From NCBI RefSeq assembly GCF_007595705.1, contig NZ_NISY01000012.1, positions 62,001-126,000 on the forward strand: 64,000 nt of DNA. The letters are read 5' to 3'. This document shows, piece after piece, positions 54,908 through 62,293 of the stretch (position 1 is the stretch's first letter; the number at the start of each line of letters is the position of its first letter). The DNA comes from Streptomyces sp. SAJ15 (GTDB taxonomy: Bacteria; Actinomycetota; Actinomycetes; Streptomycetales; Streptomycetaceae). A program made the position numbers and the translations under genes. A model generated the notes under the pieces. It did not search any database. It was not told the DNA's origin and saw nothing but the letters and a program-made list of their open reading frames with translations.

Positions 54908-56995
54908 TCAGTCGCCCTGGAGGTACTTCGCGGCGTCAGCGATGTCCTCGCGCCGATAGCCGTTGACGCGACCGCGGCCCTCGATAGTGACCTTGACCGT
55001 GCCGCCCGCGCCGGCCGCCCGCAGGAGCTCGCCGAGGCGCTCTGCGGACATACCGTCGATCATCGAAGCCATCTCGTCCAACTGAGCAGCACCACGGCCG
55101 AGCTGGTCCATCGCGGCCAGCGCGCCAGTCACGGCGTCGAGCTGTGCTCGGTGCTCAGGAGTCATCTGAAGCAGCTCCCGGCCCGGCTCGCCGTTGCACT
55201 TGGGGCCACCCGCGGCCGAGGACAACCCCGTGGCGTTGAGGAGGTACTGCTCGATCGGGTCGTCCCACTGGCCGACCAGTCGCCCCGCGGACTCGCGTAG
55301 GTCTGCGGCACGCTGCATCAGCTGCGTGAGCTCCCCGCGCTCGTCCTCGTCCAGGTCGAAGCTGCGGGCCTTGTCGGTGACCCCGGCGAACGGATTGACC
55401 AGCCATCCCAGGCCAGGCATCGGCGGGTCGAACTTCGACGCGTCCCGACCGCTGCTGGAGGCGCTGCCGCCGAGGATCGCGTTGGACTGGGTGGCATTGT
55501 CGACGCGCATGGCCCAACGAGTGCCGCAGTTCATCGCCAACGCCTGCGGCAGGACGTCGACCTCCGGGTACTGAGTGATCAGGACGAGGAGGATGCCGGC
55601 GCCGGCAGCCACTGCGGACAGCTTGATCAGGGCTTCGAGGATCTCGTCGCGTAGTGGCAACCCGGGCCGAGTGTAGGTGGCTACCTCATCGATCACGAGC
55701 AGTTCGATCCCGCCGAGCTGGCTGATGGACTCCGGTGTCAGCTTCGACTTGCCCAGCTGGCCGAGCAGCTTGTTACGACGGTCCATGTCGGCAATCAGGG
55801 CTTTCAGCAGAGCGAGGAGCCGCTCCGGGTTGGGCTTGAAGTACGTGGCCGCGACGCCCGCCTTGGCGTAGGCATCCCATTCCCCGTTGGTCTTGCCCGC
55901 GACGACCCGCACATTGATCCGAGGGTCCATCGCGGCGCCGGCGACGAGGTTGGCAGCGCCAACGCCCTTGCCGGAGCGGGTCATGCCGGCGATGACGAAT
56001 GAGCTGTTGTTGATGACCATGTTGACGGTGATGCCGCGCTTGTTCCACGCGACGGGCACGCCGTCCTTGAAGGCGTCGAGCCCACCGGACATGGTCAGCA
56101 GCGGCGACGGGCGGGGCTTCTCGAACGGGTCGGCGTCGGTCATCCACAGTGACGGGCGGCCGGCGGCGCCCGCCTTGGTGATGTCGATCATCGACGAGTC
56201 GAGGCCAAGCGCCGCAGCCAGTGCCTCCTCCTTCCGCTTCAGAGCGGTGACTGTGACGCCGGTGGGCAGATCGAACACGATGGTCGCCGTGCGGTCCGGA
56301 CCCCAGGGCGTGGCGGACAGGACACGGATCTTGCCCGAGAAGCCGATGCTGTGAATCGCCTCGGCGAGCCGCTCCTCGCTGAGGGCAACCGTGCCCGGCT
56401 CGGACGCAATGACCTCCACGTAGCCGGAGACATCCGGGTCCTGATCGCTGTCCTTGCCAGGCCGCCCGTGGCAGGCGCCGACCGCGAGCACACCGAGCCC
56501 CATGAGGATCTCAATCCAAGGGCCGCCAACGACGGCACCGGTGGTGCCACCCGCCATGCCCACCGTCCCCCACCCGCTGGTCTTGACCCAGTGCCAGCGC
56601 TTGTGAAGTCGGTAGGCGCCACGACGCTCGTCGAGAAGCTTCCTGGCGCGGCTCTCGGCATCGGTGTCACCCTTCGCGGCCTTCAGCTCGGCTCGCGCGG
56701 AGTGGATCATCTGCGGGTAGTCGTCATGCCGGGCATCCAGCCACCGCCGGCCGAGGGCACGGTAGCCGGCAGGGATCCGACCGAGGGCGCGGGCGGCGAG
56801 GCTGGCACGGGAGAGGGCCCAGTCCGGCCGGGCCACCTCACCCCCGCCGTACTCGACGACTACCCCCTCCACCGGCGCCGCCCGCTCAGGCTCGTCCTTC
56901 ACCAGGCTCAGCGTCGGACGGTCAACATGGTCGGGTGCGGTCGTCATGGCAGGGCCCTCCCCAGACTCGTGCGGGCGGGCGGCCGGGATAGTCAT
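54908..56995 (-). CDS. FtsK/SpoIIIE-type DNA translocase (TraB/TraSA-like)
   Basis: 695 residues from ATG 56995, which overlaps the upstream stop as ATGA; the longer frame to 57358 is a shadow. Two transmembrane helices lie near residues 135-185 (GWGTVGMAGGTTGAVVGG, IEILMGLGVLAVGACHG). The motor has Walker A GMTRSGKG (near 325) and Walker B GIELLVIDEVATYT, with QYPEVDVLPQALAMNCGTRW after. The C-terminus VTIEGRGRVNGYRREDIADA could be the DNA-reading winged helix. TraB/TraSA alone drives conjugal transfer of double-stranded DNA in Streptomyces. Its presence in a phage-type element is unusual. Confidence 0.88.
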   Translation of the reverse strand: MTIPAARPHESGEGPAMTTAPDHVDRPTLSLVKDEPERAAPVEGVVVEYGGGEVARPDWALSRASLAARALGRIPAGYRALGRRWLDARHDDYPQMIHSARAELKAAKGDTDAESRARKLLDERRGAYRLHKRWHWVKTSGWGTVGMAGGTTGAVVGGPWIEILMGLGVLAVGACHGRPGKDSDQDPDVSGYVEVIASEPGTVALSEERLAEAIHSIGFSGKIRVLSATPWGPDRTATIVFDLPTGVTVTALKRKEEALAAALGLDSSMIDITKAGAAGRPSLWMTDADPFEKPRPSPLLTMSGGLDAFKDGVPVAWNKRGITVNMVINNSSFVIAGMTRSGKGVGAANLVAGAAMDPRINVRVVAGKTNGEWDAYAKAGVAATYFKPNPERLLALLKALIADMDRRNKLLGQLGKSKLTPESISQLGGIELLVIDEVATYTRPGLPLRDEILEALIKLSAVAAGAGILLVLITQYPEVDVLPQALAMNCGTRWAMRVDNATQSNAILGGSASSSGRDASKFDPPMPGLGWLVNPFAGVTDKARSFDLDEDERGELTQLMQRAADLRESAGRLVGQWDDPIEQYLLNATGLSSAAGGPKCNGEPGRELLQMTPEHRAQLDAVTGALAAMDQLGRGAAQLDEMASMIDGMSAERLGELLRAAGAGGTVKVTIEGRGRVNGYRREDIADAAKYLQGD

Positions 56996-58353
56996 TTCGC
57001 CTCCTTGCGCAGGCCGCTCTTGGCAGCGATGGACATCTGGTTTCGGGCCCCGCTGCTGTACTTCTGGGAATCGTTCGGACGTCGCACTCCGCGCGCCTTC
57101 GGGCCCCCTACATGACCGCGTCGCGAGCGAGGGGGCACTTGTTGATTGACCTGCGCGCTCTTGGCCTTGTTGAGGGTGTTGACAGGCTTGTTCTGGCGCG
57201 CCGCTTCGACCCTCGCCTCGGCCGCGTTCCGCATGCGGATGACGTCCGCCGACTCGCCAGGCGGCGCACCCTCGACGTCGATCTTGGCCTGCTTCCAGAT
57301 GGCCTCGGTGACACCCGTCTCGCCATAGTCCGCGGCGAGCTTCACGGCGTGCTCCCACACCTTCGAGAAGAGCTTCTTGCGGTCCTCGGCAAGCTGCTTC
57401 GCCGCCTCCGCCGCAGCCTTGTCAGCGGCCGCCTTCTCCGCGGCCTCCTCGGCGGCAATCCGCTTGGCCGCCTTCTCAGCCGCCTTGCGCTCGCGGCGGG
57501 TCTGCTTCCCGTCTCGCTTCCGGATCCGTCCGTTCTCGTGGAGGTCCCACACCCCAGGGCCAGCGATGCTTGCGAACGCGGTCCCGATGGCCGTGCCGGG
57601 GTCGAACGCGTGGAGTCCGTGGTAGAGGTTGATGCCGGCCGCGATGAAAGCGAGCAGCCACACGATGGCCCGGTAGTGCCAGGTCGGCCGGCTGTTTGCT
57701 GCTGCCGCAGCGGCCCCTCGATGGACGACCCACGCGCCGCCTTCAAGCATCAGCGGGGCGGCCAGCATCCACAGGGCGTCCTTGTTGTAGAAGGCGGCCA
57801 TCTGGACTGGGAGGGCCACGATGCCGCAGACGACCGCGAAGCGGATCGCGTACTGGCGCCACTTCTCGTCAGCTTCGGCAACCGACTCAGCCCTCTGCTC
57901 CTCAGCGGCTTGCTCCGCCTCGTGCGCCTTGCGGGCTTCCGCAGCCTTGCGTTCGATTTCCTCACGCTCGGCGTTCTCGGCGGCAAGCTTCGTGAGGTGG
58001 GCGGCTTCCTTCTCTTCGAGGGCCATGGCGGCCCGTCGGTTCGCGAGGCGCTGCTTCTCGGCCTCTTCTCGGGCTTTGATCAGGGTGGCTTGGGCTTCAG
58101 CCTTGGCCTGGCGGCGGCGGGCCTCCACCTCGGCCTCGGTGCGGGCCCGGATGGCGGCGGCTTCGGCCTCCGCGACCGGGTCGGGCGCGGGGGGCATGGT
58201 CTCGCTGGGGGCGGGCTCGGCCGGTGCAGCGGCCTCGACCTTGGGCTTCTCGGCCGGGGAATCGAACTCTATGGGCCGCCAGTCCCCCATGACGGGCAGG
58301 CGGCGGGGCGGCGCAGAGCCGTTCACCTGAGTCGGGCTGGCGGTCGCAGTCAC
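56992..58353 (-). CDS. DUF2637-like membrane and coiled-coil protein
   Basis: 453 residues from GTG 58353 with AAAGGACG upstream. A Pro-rich start and an Ala/Glu/Lys/Arg coiled coil (AEAEAAAIRARTEAEVEARR, AALEEKEAAHLTKL) precede four hydrophobic helices near residues 180-290 (YAIRFAVVCGIVALPVQMAA, IVWLLAFIAAGINLYHGLHA), the DUF2637 core; a second charged coil and basic tail follow. DUF2637 proteins neighbour tra genes in Streptomyces elements and are suspected Spd or spread factors. It is translation-coupled to the TraB-like gene. Confidence 0.8.
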   Translation of the reverse strand: MTATASPTQVNGSAPPRRLPVMGDWRPIEFDSPAEKPKVEAAAPAEPAPSETMPPAPDPVAEAEAAAIRARTEAEVEARRRQAKAEAQATLIKAREEAEKQRLANRRAAMALEEKEAAHLTKLAAENAEREEIERKAAEARKAHEAEQAAEEQRAESVAEADEKWRQYAIRFAVVCGIVALPVQMAAFYNKDALWMLAAPLMLEGGAWVVHRGAAAAAANSRPTWHYRAIVWLLAFIAAGINLYHGLHAFDPGTAIGTAFASIAGPGVWDLHENGRIRKRDGKQTRRERKAAEKAAKRIAAEEAAEKAAADKAAAEAAKQLAEDRKKLFSKVWEHAVKLAADYGETGVTEAIWKQAKIDVEGAPPGESADVIRMRNAAEARVEAARQNKPVNTLNKAKSAQVNQQVPPRSRRGHVGGPKARGVRRPNDSQKYSSGARNQMSIAAKSGLRKEAK

Positions 58354-58372
58354 GGTGTTCGTCCTTTCGAGA

Positions 58373-58618
58373 TCAGTGGGTGGTTGCGTGGGCGGTCGGT
58401 GGTGGGCTGGCTGCGACGGGCGGAGGCTTGGTGTCGAGGACGGCTCGGGTGATCCGCTGGTCGTCGATCGCCCCATCGAAGATCAGGGAGGCGACTACGA
58501 GGGCGGCGATCATCAGCCGCAGCCACCACGGCGGATCAAGGCCGACGAACCAGGCCAGGCCCGCGACCATCACGGCGACCCGCGCCCGCCCGAGAGCAAT
58601 CTGGAACGCAAGACTCAC
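58373..58618 (-). CDS. Small membrane protein, Spd-like position (81 aa)
   Basis: GTG 58618 with GAGGAG upstream. VSLAFQIALGRARVAVMVAG, then LAWFVGLDPPWWLRLMIAAL and VVASLIFDGAIDDQRITR: two transmembrane helices. In pSAM2-type elements small membrane proteins before tra are Spd factors; the similarity here is in size and place only. Confidence 0.68.
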   Translation of the reverse strand: MSLAFQIALGRARVAVMVAGLAWFVGLDPPWWLRLMIAALVVASLIFDGAIDDQRITRAVLDTKPPPVAASPPPTAHATTH

Positions 58619-58670
58619 AACAGGCTCCTCAGCGAAGATGAAGATCAAGAAGTGGGGCTGGCCAGCTCTC

Positions 58671-58707
58671 CTCACCGCCGGTACGAGACCGGCGGATCGG
58701 GCAACCG
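58671..58707. repeat. 37-bp exact repeat, copy 1
   Basis: Identical to 58935-58971. It contains the stem CCGCCGGT-ACGAG-ACCGGCGG. It begins two bases from the stop of the interrupted gene at 58709. Confidence 0.85.
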
Positions 58708-58708
58708 G

Positions 58709-58891
58709 TCAGTCATCCAGGGCGACGCCCGTCGACCACGGGCAGAGGTCGTGAGCGCGGCGGTCCTTCGCCTTCATGGCCTTCCGACGGTCCTCTTCGC
58801 CACGCGCCTTGATCTCACGAAGGCGGCCCTAGAAGGCGGCCTCGTTGGCCGCAAGCTCTGCTGCAGCCTTTTCAGAACGGCGCTTGAACAC
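58709..58891 (-). pseudogene. Small gene with in-frame TAG
   Basis: GTG 58891 follows AGGAGGAAAC. VFKRRSEKAAAELAANEAAF is followed by TAG at 58831-58829, and the same frame continues GRLREIKARGEEDRRKAMKA, KDRRAHDLCPWSTGVALDD to TGA at 58709. The continuous, charged helical continuation indicates one 60-residue protein interrupted by a stop, consistent with CAG to TAG. It sits between the two copies of the 37-bp repeat. Confidence 0.7.
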
Positions 58892-58934
58892 GTTTCCTCC
58901 TGGTGTGGTGGTTGGAAGCACTGGCGCGATTCCC

Positions 58935-58971
58935 CTCACCGCCGGTACGAGACCGGCGGATCGGGCAACCG
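58935..58971. repeat. 37-bp exact repeat, copy 2
   Basis: Same 37 bp as 58671-58707, immediately after the stop of the zinc-ribbon gene at 58972. Each copy tails one small gene, as a shared terminator or cassette boundary would. Confidence 0.85.
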
Positions 58972-59241
58972 TCAGGTGAAGCGCCCCGGGTCGGGCACCC
59001 GACCGACAGACAACCTGGTGGCCGCCGAGGTGCCCTGAGGGGCGAGCTGCTCCAGCAGCCACGGCTGATCGAAGGGCGGCGGCGCCATGAAGTCGGCGCC
59101 GCACGGGCAGGTGACGCGCGGCTTCTTGCCGAGGTAGCCGTAGAGGGTCAGGCCCTTGTCCCGGCGGCACTTGGGGCAGCGCAAGATGTCCCTGCCGAGG
59201 ACGACCTGCCCGCGGATGATGTGCTTGTGCAGCACGTTCAT
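58972..59241 (-). CDS. Zinc-ribbon protein (89 aa)
   Basis: MNVLHKHIIRGQVVLGRDIL, then RCPKCRRDKGLTLYGYLGKK and PRVTCPCGADFMAPPPFDQP. CPKC plus CPCG form one zinc ribbon of the kind seen in nucleic-acid-binding small proteins. The C-terminal part is Leu/Pro-rich. Function unknown. Confidence 0.74.
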   Translation of the reverse strand: MNVLHKHIIRGQVVLGRDILRCPKCRRDKGLTLYGYLGKKPRVTCPCGADFMAPPPFDQPWLLEQLAPQGTSAATRLSVGRVPDPGRFT

Positions 59242-59290
59242 ACAGATCCCCTTGTTTGGGTCGGCCTGCCGGACTGACAGGCTCCCCGCC

Positions 59291-59312
59291 CCGCCCGGGC
59301 GTCACCGGGCGG
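59291..59312 (-). terminator. Hairpin between small genes
   Basis: CCGCCCGG-GCGTCA-CCGGGCGG, after the stop at 59325 on the minus strand. Confidence 0.6.
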
Positions 59313-59324
59313 GACAGGCAGCCG

Positions 59325-59519
59325 TCAGTCCCCGAACAGGCGTCGGCGGGCGTCGACGACCTCGGCATCGGTCGTGCCGGTCGCCAGGGCCGCGTTCTCG
59401 ACAACCCGCAGATCGTTCAGAGCGGCGACGGCCTTCGGGTGACGCGACCCGAACTCCGCAACCGCCTCCTCTACATTGCGGATAGCAGCGGCGACCATCT
59501 CAGCAGCGTGCCTCGACAC
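59325..59519 (-). CDS. Small helical protein (64 aa)
   Basis: MSRHAAEMVAAAIRNVEEAV, then AEFGSRHPKAVAALNDLRVV and TDAEVVDARRRLFGD. All-helical. AGGAGC precedes the ATG. No family recognised. Confidence 0.64.
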   Translation of the reverse strand: MSRHAAEMVAAAIRNVEEAVAEFGSRHPKAVAALNDLRVVENAALATGTTDAEVVDARRRLFGD

Positions 59520-59570
59520 GGCTCCTCCTATCGATCAGTGATGAATGGGCGACTCTCGAACGGCGGCGGG

Positions 59571-59666
59571 CTACAGAGACCCGCCCGGGTCCCGCCGCGG
59601 CAACGGCGGCATCTCATCCGGGTTCTGGTCACGCGCCCAGTCGTGCTGCGGCTCCGGCTCATCCAC
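59571..59666 (-). CDS. Tiny acidic protein (31 aa)
   Basis: GTG overlapping the upstream stop. VDEPEPQHDWARDQNPDEMP then PLPRRDPGGSL. Codon use looks coding and translation is coupled to the preceding gene, but it is very short. Confidence 0.45.
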   Translation of the reverse strand: MDEPEPQHDWARDQNPDEMPPLPRRDPGGSL

Positions 59667-59862
59667 GACGCGCCCCGCCCTGCTCGTGCCGGGCCTGACC
59701 CCGACAGCGCTGCGCATGGGCTCGGGCGCCCTCGTCAGCCAGCTGCTCATCCACGGTGGGCACCCCCACCTCGCCGCAGCTGCACGACCAGTTGTGCTTG
59801 CCCCCGCCACACGGCCCGCTGTAGACGACGAACCCGCGACGAGACCTGCCGCCGAAACTCAC
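59659..59862 (-). CDS. Small zinc-type protein (67 aa)
   Basis: MSFGGRSRRGFVVYSGPCGG, then GKHNWSCSCGEVGVPTVDEQ and ADEGARAHAQRCRGQARHEQ. C, H, CSC and HxxxC residues suggest one zinc site. ATG overlaps the upstream gene end by 4 bp. Confidence 0.6.
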   Translation of the reverse strand: MSFGGRSRRGFVVYSGPCGGGKHNWSCSCGEVGVPTVDEQLADEGARAHAQRCRGQARHEQGGARRG

Positions 59863-60053
59863 GACCCGCTCCCCCGCTGCGCGTAAGCCGCAAGAGCACC
59901 CGGCTCATACGGCCGCCGGACGATGTCCATCAGGTCCGCAGGCCACCAGCCGAGGAACACCTCATCGGTCGCCGCGACCAGCATCGCCACCGGATCCACA
60001 CCGCCCAGCGCGGCGCCGATCTCCGCCAGCAGGCCCGGGTCCGTGGCGCTCAC
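59859..60053 (-). CDS. Small early protein (64 aa)
   Basis: GTG overlapping the upstream stop. VSATDPGLLAEIGAALGGVD, then PVAMLVAATDEVFLGWWPAD and LMDIVRRPYEPGALAAYAQ. Alpha-helical. No family recognised. Confidence 0.62.
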   Translation of the reverse strand: MSATDPGLLAEIGAALGGVDPVAMLVAATDEVFLGWWPADLMDIVRRPYEPGALAAYAQRGSGS

Positions 60054-60550
60054 GACCCCGCCCCCGCGCCCTCGACAGACGGCACAACCGCCTGCACCCA
60101 CCAGGCCAACCGAAACCGCTCCGCCAGAACCGTCTGCACCACCTGCCGGCCCCCAGCCTCAACGAACGAGTCCCGCCCACCGAGATTCGAGAACCGCAGC
60201 CACAACACGTCGCCCTCACGGCCGGCCGACGACAGATCCAGCGCCAGCCCCATCCACACCTGGCTGCTCCGGCACCGCACCTCCTCCAGCAGATCCCCGA
60301 ACTCGATCCCCAACTGCGGATCCACCGGGAACCCCCGCGCGGCATTCCTCTCAGCCGTCTCATGCCACTCCGCGAGCATCGCCCGGAGACGCACCAACCG
60401 CTCCCCGGACATGATCCGAACCACGCCCCTGCGCGGGTCATGCACAACCTCGGCCTGCTCACCCCGGCGCCGCAGACCCTGCGCGATCTCCTCCAGCCTC
60501 GGCCGACTCCGAAGGTCACCCGCAGGCAACTCACGCACCTCGGACGCCAT
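60050..60550 (-). CDS. Early protein (166 aa)
   Basis: ATG 60550 overlaps the previous stop (ATGA). MASEVRELPAGDLRSRPRLE, EIAQGLRRRGEQAEVVHDPR, VRLRAMLAEWHETAERNAA, GIEFGDLLEEVRCRSSQVWM, then a C-terminal beta stretch. No family recognised. Confidence 0.66.
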   Translation of the reverse strand: MASEVRELPAGDLRSRPRLEEIAQGLRRRGEQAEVVHDPRRGVVRIMSGERLVRLRAMLAEWHETAERNAARGFPVDPQLGIEFGDLLEEVRCRSSQVWMGLALDLSSAGREGDVLWLRFSNLGGRDSFVEAGGRQVVQTVLAERFRLAWWVQAVVPSVEGAGAGS

Positions 60551-60825
60551 CACGCCACCGCCCCGGCGCCGCCCTGAACGGCACGGATCTCGTCCATCAG
60601 ACGCGGCTCGTCCGAGTGCTCCTCGTCGTAGGCCATCGCGGCCAGGATCGCGTCCGTCACCCCGGCGTGGTCGCCGGCCGCACGGCACGCCACGTAGGCG
60701 GTGATGATCGACGCACGAGCCACGTCGTCCGACACCACATCGACAACCCGCACACGGGAGCGACGCTGGCGAGCCAGCTCGGAGACCGCAGCCTCATCCG
60801 CGTCGGCAAGAACATTCATGAACAT
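60550..60825 (-). CDS. Early protein (91 aa)
   Basis: ATG with AAAGGA upstream. MFMNVLADADEAAVSELARQ, then RVRVVDVVSDDVARASIITA and YVACRAAGDHAGVTDAILAA. Helical. It starts the block of overlapping small genes running leftward. No family recognised. Confidence 0.66.
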   Translation of the reverse strand: MFMNVLADADEAAVSELARQRRSRVRVVDVVSDDVARASIITAYVACRAAGDHAGVTDAILAAMAYDEEHSDEPRLMDEIRAVQGGAGAVA

Positions 60826-60875
60826 TTCGAGTCCTTTCGGGTTGAGTCGAACCAGGGACGAAGGTCGAGAAGAGA

Positions 60876-60920
60876 GCCGTGCCCGCGAGGCGGACGGGGG
60901 GCAGACCCCGCGGGCACGGC
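60876..60920 (-). terminator. Long perfect stem between the HTH gene and the early block
   Basis: GCCGTGCCCGCG pairs with CGCGGGCACGGC. It lies between the 60970 stop and the 60825 start and could be a terminator or attenuator for the early operon. Confidence 0.65.
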
Positions 60921-60969
60921 GGATCGAGGGAGTCAGGCTGGCGGCGCAGCGCGTGCCGTGGCTCTGGCG

Positions 60970-61200
60970 CTAGGCGGCCGGGGCCTCAGAGGACGACCCG
61001 ACAGCGCGCTCGGCGAGGAACTTCACAACGGCCGCTTCCGAAACGCGAAAGCTCGGCCGCTTGCCCTTGCTGATGTCGATCGCCTCGAGGCAGCCGCCGT
61101 GAATGAGCGTGCGCACGTACTGGGCGCTGGCGCCGATCCGGGCAGCGGCCTGGCCGGTAGTCAGAAAGCCGCTCGCGGGAGCGGCAGAAGCGGACGTCAC
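60970..61200 (-). CDS. Excisionase-like HTH protein
   Basis: 76 residues from GTG 61200 with AGGGGAGC upstream. FLTTGQAAARIGASAQYVRT, then LIHGGCLEAIDISKGKRPSF and RVSEAAVVKFLAERAVG, is the helix-turn-helix of the Xis/HTH_17 family (TTGQAAxxxGxSxxYVRxLI). It lies behind the inverted GCTTTGAAG operator and before the early genes. As in pSAM2 it could be Xis, although the integrase gene is 50 kb away. Confidence 0.78.
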   Translation of the reverse strand: MTSASAAPASGFLTTGQAAARIGASAQYVRTLIHGGCLEAIDISKGKRPSFRVSEAAVVKFLAERAVGSSSEAPAA

Positions 61201-61248
61201 TGGGTGCTCCCCTGCGGTCGACTGGGGTGGACAATCCAATGACAGCAC

Positions 61249-61280
61249 TGCTTTGAAGTGCCTGCAAGTACTTCAAAGCA
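61249..61280. promoter_or_regulatory. Inverted-repeat operator before the HTH gene
   Basis: TGCTTTGAAGT, ten bases, ACTTCAAAGCA: perfect 11-bp arms. It shares GCTTT-AAGC with the site at 62203-62218, so one regulator, probably the GntR protein, may read both. Confidence 0.75.
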
Positions 61281-61306
61281 ATCTGGAGAATTCAAGCCAA
61301 CGAAAA

Positions 61307-61331
61307 GCCCCCGCCCGGAATGGGCGGGGGC
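61307..61331 (-). terminator. Terminator of the GntR gene
   Basis: GCCCCCGCCC-GGAAT-GGGCGGGGGC, followed by TTTTCG on the minus strand, 15 bp past the GntR stop at 61346. Confidence 0.85.
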
Positions 61332-61345
61332 AAGATACATGCAGG

Positions 61346-62110
61346 TCAGGCAGGGAAGTCGTACCGGAGCAGGTAGCGGGAAGCGTCCAGAATCATTCGG
61401 TTCACCTCGACCACCCTGCCGGCCGAGTCGAAGGCGTACCGCACCATCTCGACCACTGGCGTGGACGGAAGCATCTTCAGATCTTCAACCTCGACGGCAG
61501 ACGGCATCCGACACTGCAAGTCCTCCCGGAACCGGGCCGGCTTGTGTCCGACCTCGGCTAGCCGCTCATAGATGCCACCCGGACCCGTGTCGCGCTGAGT
61601 GATCCGAGTACCGCGCGCAAGGTCTTCGGGAACGAAAGACGTCGACCGGATTACCGGCACGCCCTCCACGAGGTACCGGCGATCCCTCCGGACGACCGGA
61701 GAGCCCGGCTCAATCCCGAGCACCTCAGCGATCCCCGCATCCACAGGCAACTGCTCGACCTGAACCCCGTCAACTTCGAGGCGCCGGTCATCGACATCAA
61801 CCTCCCAGACGGACCTACCCTCGCCCCACTGTTCAGCAGACAGCCGCTCGAGGGCGTTGCGGACGATGCGCCGCCAGCTGCGGACGTAAACGCCGGAGCC
61901 GACGCGGGACTCGATGATGCCTTCGTCGCGGAGGACGGCGAGAGCCTGCCGGATGGTGCCCTGCGCCTTCGACGTCTCGGCGTACTGCTCGATCAGCTTC
62001 CTCTCAGCAGGAAGCTTGCCACTGGGCAGGAATTCTCCACTGTCGATGCGCCTACGCAGGTCGTCGGCAATCTGCCGGTACTTCGGCGGTGCGCCGCCCT
62101 CACGTGACAC
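61346..62110 (-). CDS. GntR/UTRA-family regulator (KorSA-like)
   Basis: 254 residues from GTG 62110 with GGAGGAGGG upstream. N-terminal winged helix PPKYRQIADDLRRRIDSGEF, LPAERKLIEQYAETSKAQGT, IRQALAVLRDEGIIESRVGS. UTRA-type ligand domain VLGIEPGSPVVRRDRRYLVE to MVRYAFDSAGRVVEVNRMIL. KorSA in pSAM2 has this arrangement and represses transfer genes. The GCTTTAAAGC palindrome upstream and the GCTTTGAAG repeat downstream are likely its operators. Confidence 0.85.
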   Translation of the reverse strand: MSREGGAPPKYRQIADDLRRRIDSGEFLPSGKLPAERKLIEQYAETSKAQGTIRQALAVLRDEGIIESRVGSGVYVRSWRRIVRNALERLSAEQWGEGRSVWEVDVDDRRLEVDGVQVEQLPVDAGIAEVLGIEPGSPVVRRDRRYLVEGVPVIRSTSFVPEDLARGTRITQRDTGPGGIYERLAEVGHKPARFREDLQCRMPSAVEVEDLKMLPSTPVVEMVRYAFDSAGRVVEVNRMILDASRYLLRYDFPA

Positions 62111-62202
62111 ATGCCCTCCTCCGGGTCTGAATCTCTCTAGAGCAACGCTACCTGCTCCAACGCGCCGCAACGGAGACGACCAGCGCCCAACCCTGGCGCT
62201 CG

Positions 62203-62218
62203 ATTGCTTTAAAGCGAT
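62203..62218. promoter_or_regulatory. GCTTTAAAGC palindrome between divergent genes
   Basis: ATTGCTTTAAAGCGAT with a perfect 10-bp core lies between the GntR gene and the GIY-YIG fusion gene, where it can control both. Confidence 0.7.
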
Positions 62219-62293
62219 ACGGTGGCTTCGTAGTCGATGCGTGACAGCACGCATTCGATGGACCGGGCTACGCCTGCCCGAGAGGAGCCACGC

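Noticed and set aside
40278..58831. Alternative genetic code for the phage
   Set aside because: Internal stops of all three kinds are few, long essential genes have none, and most genes end normally with the same codons.
58671..58971. CRISPR array from the 37-bp repeats
   Set aside because: Only two copies, 264 bp apart, with a gene between and no cas genes.
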